Shown: positions 29,427-38,427, counted from the stretch's first letter. The stretch: DNA of 44,482 nt from Anaerolineales bacterium (GCA_020845955.1 JADLEU010000364.1:75958-120439), one strand, 5' to 3'. Numbers and translations: made by a program. Notes: generated by a model not told the origin, from the letters alone.

Positions 29427-31088
29427 CTAAAGCGAGGCGAGATACTTGTGCACGAAGGCCACGGCCATGGCGCCTTCGCCCACGGCCGAGGCCACCCGCT
29501 TGATGGAATTTTGGCGTACGTCGCCGGCCACGAAGATGCCGGGCACGTTCGTCTCTAGCCAGTACGGTTCGCGGTCGAGCGGCCAGCCCTTGGGGCGCTT
29601 GCCGTCGCCCAGCAGGTCGGGGCCGGAGAGGATAAAGCCGTGTTGGTCGCGCTGCACGACGCCGGCGGTCCACTCGGTGTACGGCACGGCGCCGATGAAG
29701 ATGAAGAGCGCCCGGGCCGGCACGGTCTCTTCTTGGCCGGTGTCCACGTGGCAGATGGTGATGGCCTCCAGGTTGTTTTCGCCGTGGACCGCCGTGACGT
29801 GAGAGCACATGCGCTTGGTGATGCCCTCCTCGTCGATCACGCGGTCCACCAGGTACTGCGACATGCTGGAGACCAGCGATTCCCCGCGGCAGACGAGCGT
29901 GACATGGCCGGCGTACTTCGTCAGGTAGAGCGCTGCCTGCGCGGCCGAGTTGCCGGCGCCGACGACATACACGTCGCCGTCGCGGCAGGACAGCGCCTCG
30001 GTCATGGCGGACCCGTAGTAGACGCCAGCGCCGGTGAGGCGGTCGATGCCGGGGACATCGAGCCGGCGGTAGTTGATGCCGGTGGCGATGATCAGAGCAT
30101 GGCAGCTGACCTCGCTGCCGTCAGCCAGCGCCACGAGCTTGTAGGAGCCTTCCAGGCGCAAGCGCTGGGCCTCCTGCGGCCGGAGCAGCTCGGCCCCGAA
30201 ACGCTCGGCCTGGGTGAGCGCGCGCCGCGTGAGATCGGCGCCGCTGATGGCGGTGGGGAAACCCAGGTAGTTCTCGATGGCGGAGCTCTGGCTGGCCTGG
30301 CCGCCGGGGGCGCTGCGCTCGATCATGAGCGTGGCCAGCCCTTCGGAGGCGCCGTAGACGGCCGCCGCCAGGCCGGCTGGCCCGGCGCCGACGATGACCA
30401 GATCATAGAACGGGGTCTTGGTCTGCGTGCGCAGTCCGACCTTTTGGGCCACCTGCATGGTGGTGGGCTGGACCTGGTGGGCGCCGTCGGTGTACAGCAC
30501 GATGGGCAGGTCGGCCCCGGTGCGCTGCATGGAGGTGAGCAGCACTGCGACGCTGGAGTCTGAGTCGGCGTCGAGCCACTGGTAGGGGATCTGGTTGCGG
30601 GCCAGGAAATCCTTAATGTCGTGGCTCTGCCGCGACCAGCGATGGCCGATGACGCGCACGCCGTCGAACCGTGGCCGGTAGCCCGCCTGCCAGTCATCGA
30701 GCATGTCCTGGAGCACCGGGTAGAGACGCTCCTCGGGCGGGTCCCAGGGTTTGAGCAGGTAATAGTCAATCCTGACGTTGTTGATGGCACGGATAGCGGC
30801 GTCGGTGTCGGCGTAGGCCGTCAGCAGGGCGCACTTGGCGTCGGGGTAGAGCTGGCGCGCCTGTTCGAGAAACTCCACGCCCGAGAGGCCGGGCATCTTC
30901 TGGTCGGCCAGGAGCAGGGCCACCGGCTCGTCGCGTAGGCGCAGCTTGCGCAGGGCCTCCAGCGCGCTGGCGCCTGATTCGGCGCGCAGCACGCGATAGT
31001 CCTTGCCGAAGCCTCGGCGCAGGTCGCGCTCGATGGCGCGCAGCACCTCGGCGTCATCATCGATCGTGAATATGATGGGTTTATCCAT
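29427..31088 (-). CDS. Fused receiver / glutaredoxin-like / thioredoxin-reductase-like flavoprotein
   Basis: 553 residues in three parts. The receiver domain (1-130) has FTIDDD, phospho-acceptor D62 in LLADQKMPG and K113 in LLKPW. A glutaredoxin-like segment (about 143-220) has the fold pattern VRVIGHRW...IPYQWLDADSD...LPIVLYTDG, but the CxxC position reads SRQS (152-155). The C-terminal pyridine-nucleotide-disulfide-reductase part (about 228-553) has FAD motif VGAGPAGLAAAVYGASEG, GGQA, ATG, NAD(P)H motif VVGAGNSAAQAAL and FVAGDVRQ. Where thioredoxin reductase has its CxxC there is YGSAMTEA (358-365). It can bind FAD and NAD(P)H but cannot do dithiol exchange at the usual sites, so a sensory or non-thiol reductase role is likely. 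It is the first gene of a three-gene unit with the zinc finger and kinase. Confidence 0.92.
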   Translation of the reverse strand: MDKPIIFTIDDDAEVLRAIERDLRRGFGKDYRVLRAESGASALEALRKLRLRDEPVALLLADQKMPGLSGVEFLEQARQLYPDAKCALLTAYADTDAAIRAINNVRIDYYLLKPWDPPEERLYPVLQDMLDDWQAGYRPRFDGVRVIGHRWSRQSHDIKDFLARNQIPYQWLDADSDSSVAVLLTSMQRTGADLPIVLYTDGAHQVQPTTMQVAQKVGLRTQTKTPFYDLVIVGAGPAGLAAAVYGASEGLATLMIERSAPGGQASQSSAIENYLGFPTAISGADLTRRALTQAERFGAELLRPQEAQRLRLEGSYKLVALADGSEVSCHALIIATGINYRRLDVPGIDRLTGAGVYYGSAMTEALSCRDGDVYVVGAGNSAAQAALYLTKYAGHVTLVCRGESLVSSMSQYLVDRVIDEEGITKRMCSHVTAVHGENNLEAITICHVDTGQEETVPARALFIFIGAVPYTEWTAGVVQRDQHGFILSGPDLLGDGKRPKGWPLDREPYWLETNVPGIFVAGDVRQNSIKRVASAVGEGAMAVAFVHKYLASL

Positions 31089-31112
31089 GAACGTCCTTCA
31101 GGCCCCAATCGC

Positions 31113-32558
31113 CTACAGCGTCTGCACGTCGTGCGGGCCGCTCTCGCGAATGCCGGCCGGCGTGATACGCAGGAACTCGGCATTGGCCTGCAGGTCGGCC
31201 AGGCAGGCGGCGCCCGCGTAGCTCAGGCCCGAGCGCAGCCCGCCGACCAACTGGTGGAGAACGTCGGCGGCCCGGCCGCGATAGGGCACGACGGCCTCGA
31301 CGCCCTCCGGCACGACCTTCTCCCAATCGTCGTCGTCGAGCTGGCCGGGTTTGTCGAGCGCCTGGCGGTCCACGTTGGCAGTGAGCGAGGCCATTCCGCG
31401 AACGACCTTGTAGCGCCGGCCGTCACGGATGACGCTGGCGCCGGGGCTCTCCTCGGTCCCGGCCAGCAGGCTGCCCAGCATCACGGTGCTGGCGCCGGCG
31501 GCCAGGGCCTTGGTCAGGTCGCCGCCATTGCGCACACCGCCGTCGGCCACCAGCGGCACGTCTAGCTCGCGCGCGGCAGCAGCGCAGTCCAGGATGGCCG
31601 TGAGTTGCGGCACGCCAAACCCGGTCACCTGGCGGGTGATGCAAATCGATCCGGGGCCGACCCCGACTTTGACGGCGTCGGCGCCGGCCTCGGCCAGCGC
31701 GCGCACCCCGTCGGCGGAAGCGACATTGCCGGCGATGACGTCGAGGTGCGGGAAGCTCCGCTTGAGGGTCTGCACCATGCGGATGGCATGCTCGGAGTGG
31801 CCGTGGGCGATGTCGACCACGAGCACGTCGGTGCCGGTGGAGGCGCACAGCTCGGCCCGGACCAGGTCGTCGGCGCGCGCCCCTACGGCAGCCGCCACAC
31901 GCAGCCGGCCCTTGCTATCTTTGGCGGCGTGCGGATGGCGGGCCAGCTTGATGATGTCCTGGGCCGTGATCAGCCCGGCGACGCGGCCGTCGGGCAGCAG
32001 CAACGGCAGCTTTTCGACCCGGTGGGCGTGGAGCTGCTGCCGGGCCGATTCGAGGTCGATGCCCGCCGGGGCGGTCACCAGGCGCTCGCGCGTCGTCATC
32101 ACGCTCTCGACCGGCGCCAGCGGATCGGGGGCGAAGAGCACGTCGCGCGTGGTGACCAGGCCCAAGAGGTGGCCGGCGGCATCGACTACCAGCAGCCCGC
32201 CGATCTGGCTGGCTGCCATCTGCTCACGGGCGGTCTGCACGCTGGCGCCCGGCGGCAGCGTGGCCGGGGCCTCGACGATGTGCGATTCGGCGCGCTTGAC
32301 GCGGGCGACCTCGGCCGCCTGTCGCTCGGCGCTCATGAAGCGGTGGATGGCGCCCAGCCCGCCGAGCCGGGCGATGGCAATGGCCATGGGCGCCTCGGTG
32401 ACGGTGTCCATGTTGGCGCTGACGATCGGGATGGCCAGCGTGAGCCGCCGCGTGAGGCGCGCGGCGATGTTGACGGCCGAGCGGCTGGCGACCGACGAGC
32501 GCCTGGGGACGAGCAGTACGTCGTCAAATGTAAGGCCGGGAGTGTCGCGGAGGTGCAT
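31113..32558 (-). CDS. IMP dehydrogenase/GMP reductase-family enzyme with CBS domains
   Basis: 481 residues, normal IMPDH length. The TIM barrel is interrupted by two CBS modules (about 93-205). Catalytic loop C306 in [13 protein letters not shown], substrate-phosphate motifs [11 protein letters not shown] and VMLGSLLAG, and the C-terminal [16 protein letters not shown] match IMPDH. Two points differ. GMGSLGAM reads GMASLTAN, and the region that should carry the catalytic Arg-Tyr dyad (SSDRYF in E. coli) reads [13 protein letters not shown] reductases also lack that dyad, so a CBS-containing GMP reductase (GuaB1-like) is a real alternative. The gene lies 24 bases upstream of the flavoprotein gene on the same strand. 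I would not assign guaB with certainty. Confidence 0.85.
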   Translation of the reverse strand: MHLRDTPGLTFDDVLLVPRRSSVASRSAVNIAARLTRRLTLAIPIVSANMDTVTEAPMAIAIARLGGLGAIHRFMSAERQAAEVARVKRAESHIVEAPATLPPGASVQTAREQMAASQIGGLLVVDAAGHLLGLVTTRDVLFAPDPLAPVESVMTTRERLVTAPAGIDLESARQQLHAHRVEKLPLLLPDGRVAGLITAQDIIKLARHPHAAKDSKGRLRVAAAVGARADDLVRAELCASTGTDVLVVDIAHGHSEHAIRMVQTLKRSFPHLDVIAGNVASADGVRALAEAGADAVKVGVGPGSICITRQVTGFGVPQLTAILDCAAAARELDVPLVADGGVRNGGDLTKALAAGASTVMLGSLLAGTEESPGASVIRDGRRYKVVRGMASLTANVDRQALDKPGQLDDDDWEKVVPEGVEAVVPYRGRAADVLHQLVGGLRSGLSYAGAACLADLQANAEFLRITPAGIRESGPHDVQTL

Positions 32559-32593
32559 GGTGTCCTTGGGGCGCGGGCGGCCCGGCGGGGAGT

Positions 32594-33664
32594 CTACCTC
32601 GGGTCATTGCGAATTGGCAATCGCTTCCCGGGATGGGAGGCTTCGGTGGCGAGCTGGCCGCAGCCGGCGTTGATGTCGAGGCCACGGCGCACGCGGATGG
32701 TGCAGGGGATGCCGCGCTCGGCCAGCGCCGCCTGGAAGGCTGCCGCGCGCTCGCGGGTGGCGGCCTGGCCGGTGTAGTCGCGGGTGGGGTTGAGCGGGAT
32801 GACGTTGACGTGGCAGGGCAGCCCCGCCGCCAGCGTGGCCAGGGCGCGCGCCTGCTGGGGGGTGTCGTTCTGGCCCTGGATCAGGGCCCACTCGAAGGTG
32901 ACCCGCCGGCGGGTGGCGCCAGCGTAGCGGCGCACGGCGCCGAAGAGCGGCGCCAGAGGATACTTCTTGTTGATCGGCAGCAGCTCGCTGCGCAGTTCGT
33001 CGGTGGCGGCGTGCAGCGAGACGGCCAGGTTGACCTGGCGCTTCTCGGCGGCAAAGCGGTCGATCATCGGCACCAGGCCGACGGTGGAGATGGTGATGCG
33101 GCGCGCGCCGAAGTTGAAGCCGCGCGGGTCGTTGAGGAGGTCGACCGCCGCCATCGTCGCCTCGTAGTTGTGAAAGGGCTCGCCCATGCCCATGACGACG
33201 ATGTTGGTCAGGCGGTCGCCGGCGTGCTTGAGCTCGCGCGCGAAGACCAGCACCTGCTCAACGATCTCGCCGGCGCTGAGGTGGCGGCGAAAACCCATCT
33301 GGCCGGTGGCGCAGAAGACACAGCCCATGGCGCAGCCGGCCTGCGTGGATATGCACGTGGTGCGCCGCCGGGCGTAGCCCATGAGCACGGCCTCGATCTG
33401 GTGCTGGTCGGGCAGGGCGAACAGGTATTTGCGTGTCTGCCCGTCGGAGGAGGCGGCCTCGACCAGCCGCGACAGGCTCGCGAAGCGATACTCGGCGGCC
33501 AGCCGCTGGCGCAGGCGCGTGGGGATGGTGGTGATGGCCTCGGGCGCGGCGGCCAGGTCGTGGTATAGGCTCTGCCACACCTGCAGCGCCCGGTAGCGCG
33601 GCTGGTCCCAGGCGGCGAGTTGAGCCTCGAGCTGGTTGAACGAAAGGTCGTAGATCGAGCGCAT
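32594..33664 (-). CDS. rlmN: Dual-specificity 23S rRNA / tRNA adenine-C2 methyltransferase RlmN
   Basis: 356 residues from ATG 33664; upstream in-frame sequence is out-of-character. Radical SAM enzyme that methylates A2503 of 23S rRNA and A37 of some tRNAs. The [4Fe-4S] motif is C111-x3-C115-x2-C118 in [16 protein letters not shown]. The methyl-carrying and resolving cysteines are expected at C335 ([10 protein letters not shown]) and C104 (TTCISTQAG). Other family blocks are [36 protein letters not shown] and NVIPLNP. A promoter with a short leader is seen at 33684-33711. No ribosome site is visible. Confidence 0.95.
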   Translation of the reverse strand: MRSIYDLSFNQLEAQLAAWDQPRYRALQVWQSLYHDLAAAPEAITTIPTRLRQRLAAEYRFASLSRLVEAASSDGQTRKYLFALPDQHQIEAVLMGYARRRTTCISTQAGCAMGCVFCATGQMGFRRHLSAGEIVEQVLVFARELKHAGDRLTNIVVMGMGEPFHNYEATMAAVDLLNDPRGFNFGARRITISTVGLVPMIDRFAAEKRQVNLAVSLHAATDELRSELLPINKKYPLAPLFGAVRRYAGATRRRVTFEWALIQGQNDTPQQARALATLAAGLPCHVNVIPLNPTRDYTGQAATRERAAAFQAALAERGIPCTIRVRRGLDINAGCGQLATEASHPGKRLPIRNDPR

Positions 33665-33683
33665 GGGCGGCGGGACGGGGCGG

Positions 33684-33711
33684 CCTATAGCAGATTCCGG
33701 ATGGATGTCAG
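33684..33711 (-). promoter_or_regulatory. Promoter of rlmN
   Basis: Minus strand -35 CTGACA (plus 33706-33711), 16-base spacer, -10 TATAGG (plus 33684-33689). Start near 33677 leaves only about a dozen leader bases before the ATG, which fits the lack of a ribosome site. The remaining part of the 232-base gap (33712-33896) shows no recognised feature. Confidence 0.45.
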
Positions 33712-33896
33712 GCGCGCACTTGGCGCCAACGGATGAGGCAGCGGACGCCCGCGCTGGCATGCCGGTGCAAGTGCCGGCGGAACAGGCGCGCCGCACCGGC
33801 GAGCGGATTGCGCCCAAGGACAATTTCAGGCCACCTGGCCGGAACTCGGTAGACCGGCCTCCGCACAGTGCCCTGCGAAGCACCCCGGTCCAAGCG

Positions 33897-34778
33897 CTAG
33901 GGCCTTCCGTGAGCCTGCAGGGCCGCCAGGGGCTCGAGCGCCGACGCGGGTAATTGGCCCAGCAGCAGGGCGGACAGCTCCACGATGCTGGGCAGGACCC
34001 AGGTGGGCCGGGAGGCGGCCGTGGCCAGGTCGGCGGGTTGCGAGATTCCGCTCAACACCAGCAGGCTGGGCAGCCCGGCGCGCACGGCGCCCAGGATGTC
34101 GGTATCCAGGCGGTCTCCGATGACGACGGTCTCCGCGGCGGTCGTCCCCAGCCGGCGTAGGGCCTGCTGGAACATGATCGGCTCGGGCTTGCCGACGATA
34201 ACGGGCGCCACGCCGGTGGCGATCTGCAGCGCGCCCAGGATGGCGCCGTTGCCATGGGTGATGCCGCGCTCCGTGGGCAAGGTCACATCGGGGTTGGTGC
34301 CGACGAAGCGGGCGCCGGCGCGGATGTTGAGCGTGGCCGTGGCCAGCTTGTCCCACGACAGCCCCAGGTCCATGCCGCAGACCACGGTGCCGGCGGCCAG
34401 GTCATACAGCTCGCACAGGTCGAAGCCGGCCTCGCACAGCGCCTGGCGCACGCCCTGGTCGCCGATGGCGAAGACCCGCCCGGGCTGGCGGCCGTCATTG
34501 GCCGCCGGCGGCTGCTCCCGCAGGTAGAGGGCGGTGGCCTGGGCCGAGGTAAGCACCTCGGCGGCGGAGACCGCGACGCCCATGCCGGCCAGCTTGGCGA
34601 CGAACTGCTCTGGGGTGCGGCTGGCGTTGTTGGTGGCCAGCACGAAGCGCACCTGGCGGGCGCGCAGGGCGTCGAAGAACGCGGCCAGCCCGGGCAGGGG
34701 GCGGTCCCCCGCCCAGAGTACGCCGTCCATGTCGATGATGGCGGCCGGCAGGGCGCGCAGGGTGTGCCAGGGGTCCAC
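33897..34778 (-). CDS. HAD-superfamily phosphatase, NagD-like
   Basis: 293 residues from GTG 34778, one base after the clpX stop (TGACGTG); longer frames run into clpX. HAD motifs: I in AIIDMDGVLWAG (nucleophile and acid Asp), II in LATNNASRTPEQ, III Lys in VGKPEPIMFQQAL, IV in VVIGDRLDTDILGA. The cap is of type C2, as in NagD and 4-nitrophenyl-phosphatase relatives, which hydrolyse UMP, p-nitrophenyl phosphate or damaged sugar phosphates. It is translationally coupled to clpX; why is not evident. Confidence 0.88.
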   Translation of the reverse strand: MDPWHTLRALPAAIIDMDGVLWAGDRPLPGLAAFFDALRARQVRFVLATNNASRTPEQFVAKLAGMGVAVSAAEVLTSAQATALYLREQPPAANDGRQPGRVFAIGDQGVRQALCEAGFDLCELYDLAAGTVVCGMDLGLSWDKLATATLNIRAGARFVGTNPDVTLPTERGITHGNGAILGALQIATGVAPVIVGKPEPIMFQQALRRLGTTAAETVVIGDRLDTDILGAVRAGLPSLLVLSGISQPADLATAASRPTWVLPSIVELSALLLGQLPASALEPLAALQAHGRP

Positions 34779-34779
34779 G

Positions 34780-36075
34780 TCAGGCCGCCTGGTCCAGGGC
34801 TTCGTCGCCCCACCCGGAGGCGCGGCCGTTCTCGCCCAGGAGCAGCGGGCGCGCCTGGCCGGCAATGGCCTCGCCGCAGACGACGACGCGGCGCACGTCG
34901 GAGCGCGACGGCACCTCGTACATCACGTCGAGCAGGGTGCGTTCCAGGATCGAGCGCAGACCGCGCGCGCCAGTCTGGCGCTGCAGGGCGAGCTCGACGG
35001 TGCGCTCGAGCGCGTCGGGCGTGAAGGTGAGCTCGACGCTGTCCATTGCGAACAGGCGCTCGTACTGCTTGACGAGCGCATTGCGCGGTTCGGTAAGCAC
35101 GGCCATCAGGCCGGCGCGGTCGAGCGGCTCGAGCGTGACCACCACCGGCAGGCGACCGACGAACTCGGGGATCAAGCCGTAGCGCATGAGGTCGTCGGGC
35201 GCGACCTGGGCCAGGCGCTCGCGGGTAGTCAGGGTGGCCGGGGCGCGGCGCGCCTTGCCGTTGCCGGACGCCGGGGCCGCCAGCCGCTGGGCGATGACGC
35301 TATCCAGGCCGTCGAAAGTGCCGCCGCAGATAAAGAGCACGCGGCTGGTGTCGAGCTGCAGGAACTCCTGCTGCGGGTGCTTGCGGCCGCCCTGGGGCGG
35401 CACGTTGACGCGCGCGCCCTCGACGATCTTGAGTAGGGCCTGCTGCACGCCTTCGCCGGAGACATCGCGCGTGAGCGAGGGATGGCCGCCGCTCTTGCGG
35501 GCGATCTTGTCGATCTCGTCGATGTAGACGATGCCCTTCTGCGCGCGGACCAGGTCGTAGTCGGCGGCCTGGATCAGGCGGTGCAGGATGTTTTCGACAT
35601 CTTCGCCGACGTAGCCGGCCTCGGTGAGGGCGGTGGCGTCGGCGATGCAGAACGGCACGTCGAGGATGCGCGCCAGGGTCTGGGCCAGCAGCGTCTTGCC
35701 CGAGCCGGTGGGGCCGACCAGCAAGATGTTGCTCTTCTCCAGGTCGGGGTCGCCGGCGCGCGGCCGGTGGGCCAGGCGCTTGTAGTGGTTGTAGACGGCC
35801 ACCGAGAGCACGCGCTTGGCCGGCTCCTGGCCCACGACGTACTCGTTCAGCCGCAGGTAGATCTCCTTGGGCGGCAAGCTGGGGCGCGGCCCGTGGGTAG
35901 GCAGGTCACTGAACAGCACGCCCTCATCTTCGCCCTCGAGCATGGCGTAGCACAGGTCGATGCACTCGTCGCAGATGGCGGCGCCGCCCTGCCCAGCAAT
36001 CAGGCGGACGACGTCTTGCTCCTTACGCCGGCAGAAGGAGCAGCGGGCGATCTCGGGGGCGGCTTTTCTGGGCAT
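34780..36075 (-). CDS. clpX: ATP-dependent unfoldase ClpX, IGF loop not recognisable
   Basis: 431 residues. The N-terminal C4 zinc domain has C12, C15, C35 and C38. The AAA+ core has Walker A GPTGSGKT (121-128), pore loop GYVG (154-157), Walker B IVYIDEID (182-189), [19 protein letters not shown] split around 193-211, and sensor 2 in [11 protein letters not shown]. ClpX threads tagged proteins into ClpP or remodels complexes. In E. coli the loop after HRVETGSG carries IGF, which docks on ClpP; here residues 264-283 read [20 protein letters not shown] with no [LIV]-G-[FL]. So ClpP docking is either done differently or weak. The upstream clpP gene ends in a terminator-like hairpin. AGGAT directly before the ATG is the ribosome site. 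Confidence 0.94.
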   Translation of the reverse strand: MPRKAAPEIARCSFCRRKEQDVVRLIAGQGGAAICDECIDLCYAMLEGEDEGVLFSDLPTHGPRPSLPPKEIYLRLNEYVVGQEPAKRVLSVAVYNHYKRLAHRPRAGDPDLEKSNILLVGPTGSGKTLLAQTLARILDVPFCIADATALTEAGYVGEDVENILHRLIQAADYDLVRAQKGIVYIDEIDKIARKSGGHPSLTRDVSGEGVQQALLKIVEGARVNVPPQGGRKHPQQEFLQLDTSRVLFICGGTFDGLDSVIAQRLAAPASGNGKARRAPATLTTRERLAQVAPDDLMRYGLIPEFVGRLPVVVTLEPLDRAGLMAVLTEPRNALVKQYERLFAMDSVELTFTPDALERTVELALQRQTGARGLRSILERTLLDVMYEVPSRSDVRRVVVCGEAIAGQARPLLLGENGRASGWGDEALDQAA

Positions 36076-36114
36076 ATCCTATACTTTACTACGTTCCACG
36101 ATCGGCGAGCGCCG

Positions 36115-36161
36115 AAAATGGGGCTGCGGAGACGAGGCGCGCGCGCCGTCTCCGCAGCCCC
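36115..36161 (-). terminator. Hairpin terminator or attenuator between clpP and clpX
   Basis: A perfect 15-base stem (plus 36120-36134 and 36147-36161; GGGGCTGCGGAGACG / CGTCTCCGCAGCCCC) with a 12-base CG-rich loop, followed on the minus strand by ATTTTC. It lies 54 bases after the clpP stop and 45 bases before clpX, and would reduce clpX relative to clpP. Confidence 0.7.
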
Positions 36162-36215
36162 GACCCCGGTCAAGGGGAACGGCAACGGCCGCGGACCCCG
36201 CGGCCGGCGGCCGGG

Positions 36216-36857
36216 CTAGATGTTGCTTATGGCGCCGTTGCCGCGCACAGCATCTTTCTCGGGGGCCGACATGACGGCGTCAACCACTCCGAGCTCGACG
36301 GCGCGCTCGGCCGTCATGTAGAAGTCGCGGTCGGTGGACTGCGTGATCTGCTCGTCGCTCATGCGCGTGTGCTTCTTGAGGATCTGGTTGATCAGGTCGC
36401 GCATGCGCAGGATCTCGCGCGCCTGAATCTCGATGTCGGAGGCCTGGCCCTGGGCGCCGCCCAGCGGCTGGTGCAGGTGGATGGTGGCATTCGGCAGGGC
36501 GTAGCGCATGCCGGGCGTGCCGGCGCACAGCAAGATGGTGCCGAAGCTGGCGGCCAGGCCCACCGCGACGGTGGAGATGGGGGCCTCGATAAAGTGCATC
36601 GTGTCGTAGATCGCCAGCCCGGCGTTGATCACGCCGCCGGGGCAGTTGATGAACATTTGGATTGGCTTGCGGGTGTCCTCGTGGTTGAGGAATAGCAGCT
36701 GGGCCACGATGACGTTGGCGATCTGGTCGTTGATGGGCGTGCCCAGGAAGATGATGCGCTCCTTGAGCAGCAGCGAATAGATATCGTAGGCGCGCTCGCC
36801 GCGGCCGGTGGTCTCGATGACCATGGGGATAAGGGCTTCGGGTCGCATTCGGCTCAT
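36216..36857 (-). CDS. clpP: ATP-dependent Clp protease proteolytic subunit ClpP
   Basis: 213 residues from ATG 36857; the GGAG six bases upstream favours this over ATG 36869. Catalytic triad S104 in [12 protein letters not shown]129 in IHLHQPLGG and D178 in STDRDFYM. Fold motifs are [19 protein letters not shown] (usual NSPGG reads NCPGG) and the handle helix [18 protein letters not shown]. It forms tetradecamer barrels fed by Clp ATPases. It lies between tig and clpX, the classic order, 36 bases after tig. Confidence 0.96.
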   Translation of the reverse strand: MSRMRPEALIPMVIETTGRGERAYDIYSLLLKERIIFLGTPINDQIANVIVAQLLFLNHEDTRKPIQMFINCPGGVINAGLAIYDTMHFIEAPISTVAVGLAASFGTILLCAGTPGMRYALPNATIHLHQPLGGAQGQASDIEIQAREILRMRDLINQILKKHTRMSDEQITQSTDRDFYMTAERAVELGVVDAVMSAPEKDAVRGNGAISNI

Positions 36858-36893
36858 CGTCGTCTCCATTCTTGAGCACAGGTACCGGAAGGA

Positions 36894-38369
36894 TCAGGAC
36901 TGGTTGGGCGCCTCGGCCTGGGCCGGCGCGGCGGCCACGCCTGGGCCGGCCTCAGCGGCGGCCGCGGGCGGCGGATTGACTTCTGCAGCGGTCTCGGCCG
37001 TGTCTGCGGCGGCGGTGGCTGGCTCGATCAGGGTCGGCCGCTCGCCCGTCTCGCCCAGGGGGGCGGGCGGCGGCACGGCCTCGCCCTTGCCAATCGCCAC
37101 CAGGCGCTCGACGGCCTTGTTGGTGAGCAGTTCGACGGCCAGCACCCGGCGCGAGTCGTCGGTAGACAACGCCTTGCGCATCTCGCCGGCGCGCTCGCCC
37201 CAGGGTGTGCTGAGGGCCTCGACCCGCTCGTCGACCTCCTCGGCGTCGACGGTCAGACCTTCGAGCGACACGACCCTGCCGAGCACGAGCGAGCGCTTCA
37301 AGCGGCTTTCGGCCACCGGGCGCGACTCGGCGCGCAACTGCTCGCGGGTCTTGTTCTGGATCTTCAAGTAGTCGTCCAGGGTCAGGCGCTGCTCGCGCAG
37401 GCGGCGGTCGAGGTCATTGAGGACATCGTCGAGCTCGTGTTCGAGCAGCATGGGCGGGTAGGTGACCGTGGCCTGGCCGACGAGTTGATCAATAACCTGG
37501 TCGGCGTAGGCGCGCTCCACCTGGCGGCTGGCCTGGCGCTCGAGGTCTTCGCGCACCCTGGCGCGCAGCGCCTCTAGGCTCTCGTAGTCGCCCAGCGAGC
37601 GGGCCAACTCGTCGTCCCACTCGGGGAGCGTGCGGGCCTTGACTTCCTTGACGGCCACCTCGACGTGGGCCGCCTGGCCGCGGAGCGACTCGTTGGCGAA
37701 GTCGTCGGCAAAGGCCAGGTCGAACTTGCGCTCTTCGCCGGCCGACATGCCGACCACCTGCGCGGCGAAGCCGGGCATGGGCCAGTCGGCCTTCTCGTCG
37801 AGCACCAGCGAGACGTCCTGGTCGGCCAGCAGAAAATCCGACGGGTTCTCGCCGGTGTTGAGGAAGGCCTTGGCGTCGAGCGTGACCACGTCGGCCAGTT
37901 GGGCCGGGCGCCCGACCGGCTCGACCACGGCCTGGTGCTCGCGCAGGCGCTCCAACTGCTCCTGCACGGCCTCGCCGCCGACGGACGGCGCTTCGAAGGG
38001 CACGCGCAGCGCGCGGTAATCGCCCAGCTCGACCTGCGGCGCCAGCGGCACCGAATAGGTGAGCACGACCGGCTTGAGCTGGATGTCCTGCAGCTCGCCG
38101 GCCGCGTAGGGTTCGATCTGCTCCCGCTCGAGCACTTCTTTGTAGATGCTCTGGCTCAGGTCTTCCAGGGCAGTCTGATAAAGGGTGTTCTCGCCGAAAT
38201 GGCGCAGGACAACTTCGTAGGGGGCCTTGCCGGGCCGAAAGCCGGGGATGCGATGGCCCTTGGAGATGCGGCGGGCCGCGGCGCGCAGGGCGGGCTGCAG
38301 GCGCTCGTCGTCCACCTCGACGGTGAGCTTGAGCGTGCGGTTTTCTTGAGGCTGGGTGTCGATTTTCAA
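36894..38369 (-). CDS. tig: Trigger factor (ribosome-associated chaperone)
   Basis: 491 residues if started at TTG 38369, which gives MKIDTQPQENRTLKLTVEV, the usual trigger-factor beginning, with AGGA nine bases upstream; GTG 38393 adds eight residues. The ribosome-binding domain holds the signature GFRPGKAP in ISKGHRIPGFRPGKAPYEV. A PPIase (FKBP-like) domain follows (about 150-235) and then the long helical chaperone arms. The C-terminal ~50 residues are Ala/Pro/Thr rich and unlike E. coli. It binds nascent chains at the ribosome exit. A -10 TATAGT and a palindrome lie just upstream. Confidence 0.93.
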   Translation of the reverse strand: MKIDTQPQENRTLKLTVEVDDERLQPALRAAARRISKGHRIPGFRPGKAPYEVVLRHFGENTLYQTALEDLSQSIYKEVLEREQIEPYAAGELQDIQLKPVVLTYSVPLAPQVELGDYRALRVPFEAPSVGGEAVQEQLERLREHQAVVEPVGRPAQLADVVTLDAKAFLNTGENPSDFLLADQDVSLVLDEKADWPMPGFAAQVVGMSAGEERKFDLAFADDFANESLRGQAAHVEVAVKEVKARTLPEWDDELARSLGDYESLEALRARVREDLERQASRQVERAYADQVIDQLVGQATVTYPPMLLEHELDDVLNDLDRRLREQRLTLDDYLKIQNKTREQLRAESRPVAESRLKRSLVLGRVVSLEGLTVDAEEVDERVEALSTPWGERAGEMRKALSTDDSRRVLAVELLTNKAVERLVAIGKGEAVPPPAPLGETGERPTLIEPATAAADTAETAAEVNPPPAAAAEAGPGVAAAPAQAEAPNQS

Positions 38370-38403
38370 CGTGGCTTGTCCTGTCTGGCCCACGACCTGG
38401 GCG

Positions 38404-38427
38404 ACTATAACACGCCAATGGTTGGCG
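38404..38427 (-). promoter_or_regulatory. Possible tig promoter with adjacent palindrome
   Basis: Minus strand -10 TATAGT (plus 38404-38409). The perfect palindrome CGCCAA-CCA-TTGGCG (plus 38413-38427) ends 3 bases from it, within the -35/-10 spacer, and no good -35 is present. The arrangement suggests a repressor or activator site. It does not match CIRCE or other heat-shock operators I know. Confidence 0.4.

Noticed and set aside
29427-31088. Naming the flavoprotein thioredoxin reductase (trxB)
   Set aside because: The redox CxxC is missing and a receiver domain is fused, so the name would mislead.
31429-32673. Plus-strand open frame (414 codons) antisense to the IMPDH-family gene
   Set aside because: Ser/Arg/Thr-rich shadow with no motif; the minus-strand gene is well conserved.
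33665-33883. Extension of rlmN upstream of ATG 33664
   Set aside because: Not family-like, and a promoter with -10 at 33684-33689 lies inside it.
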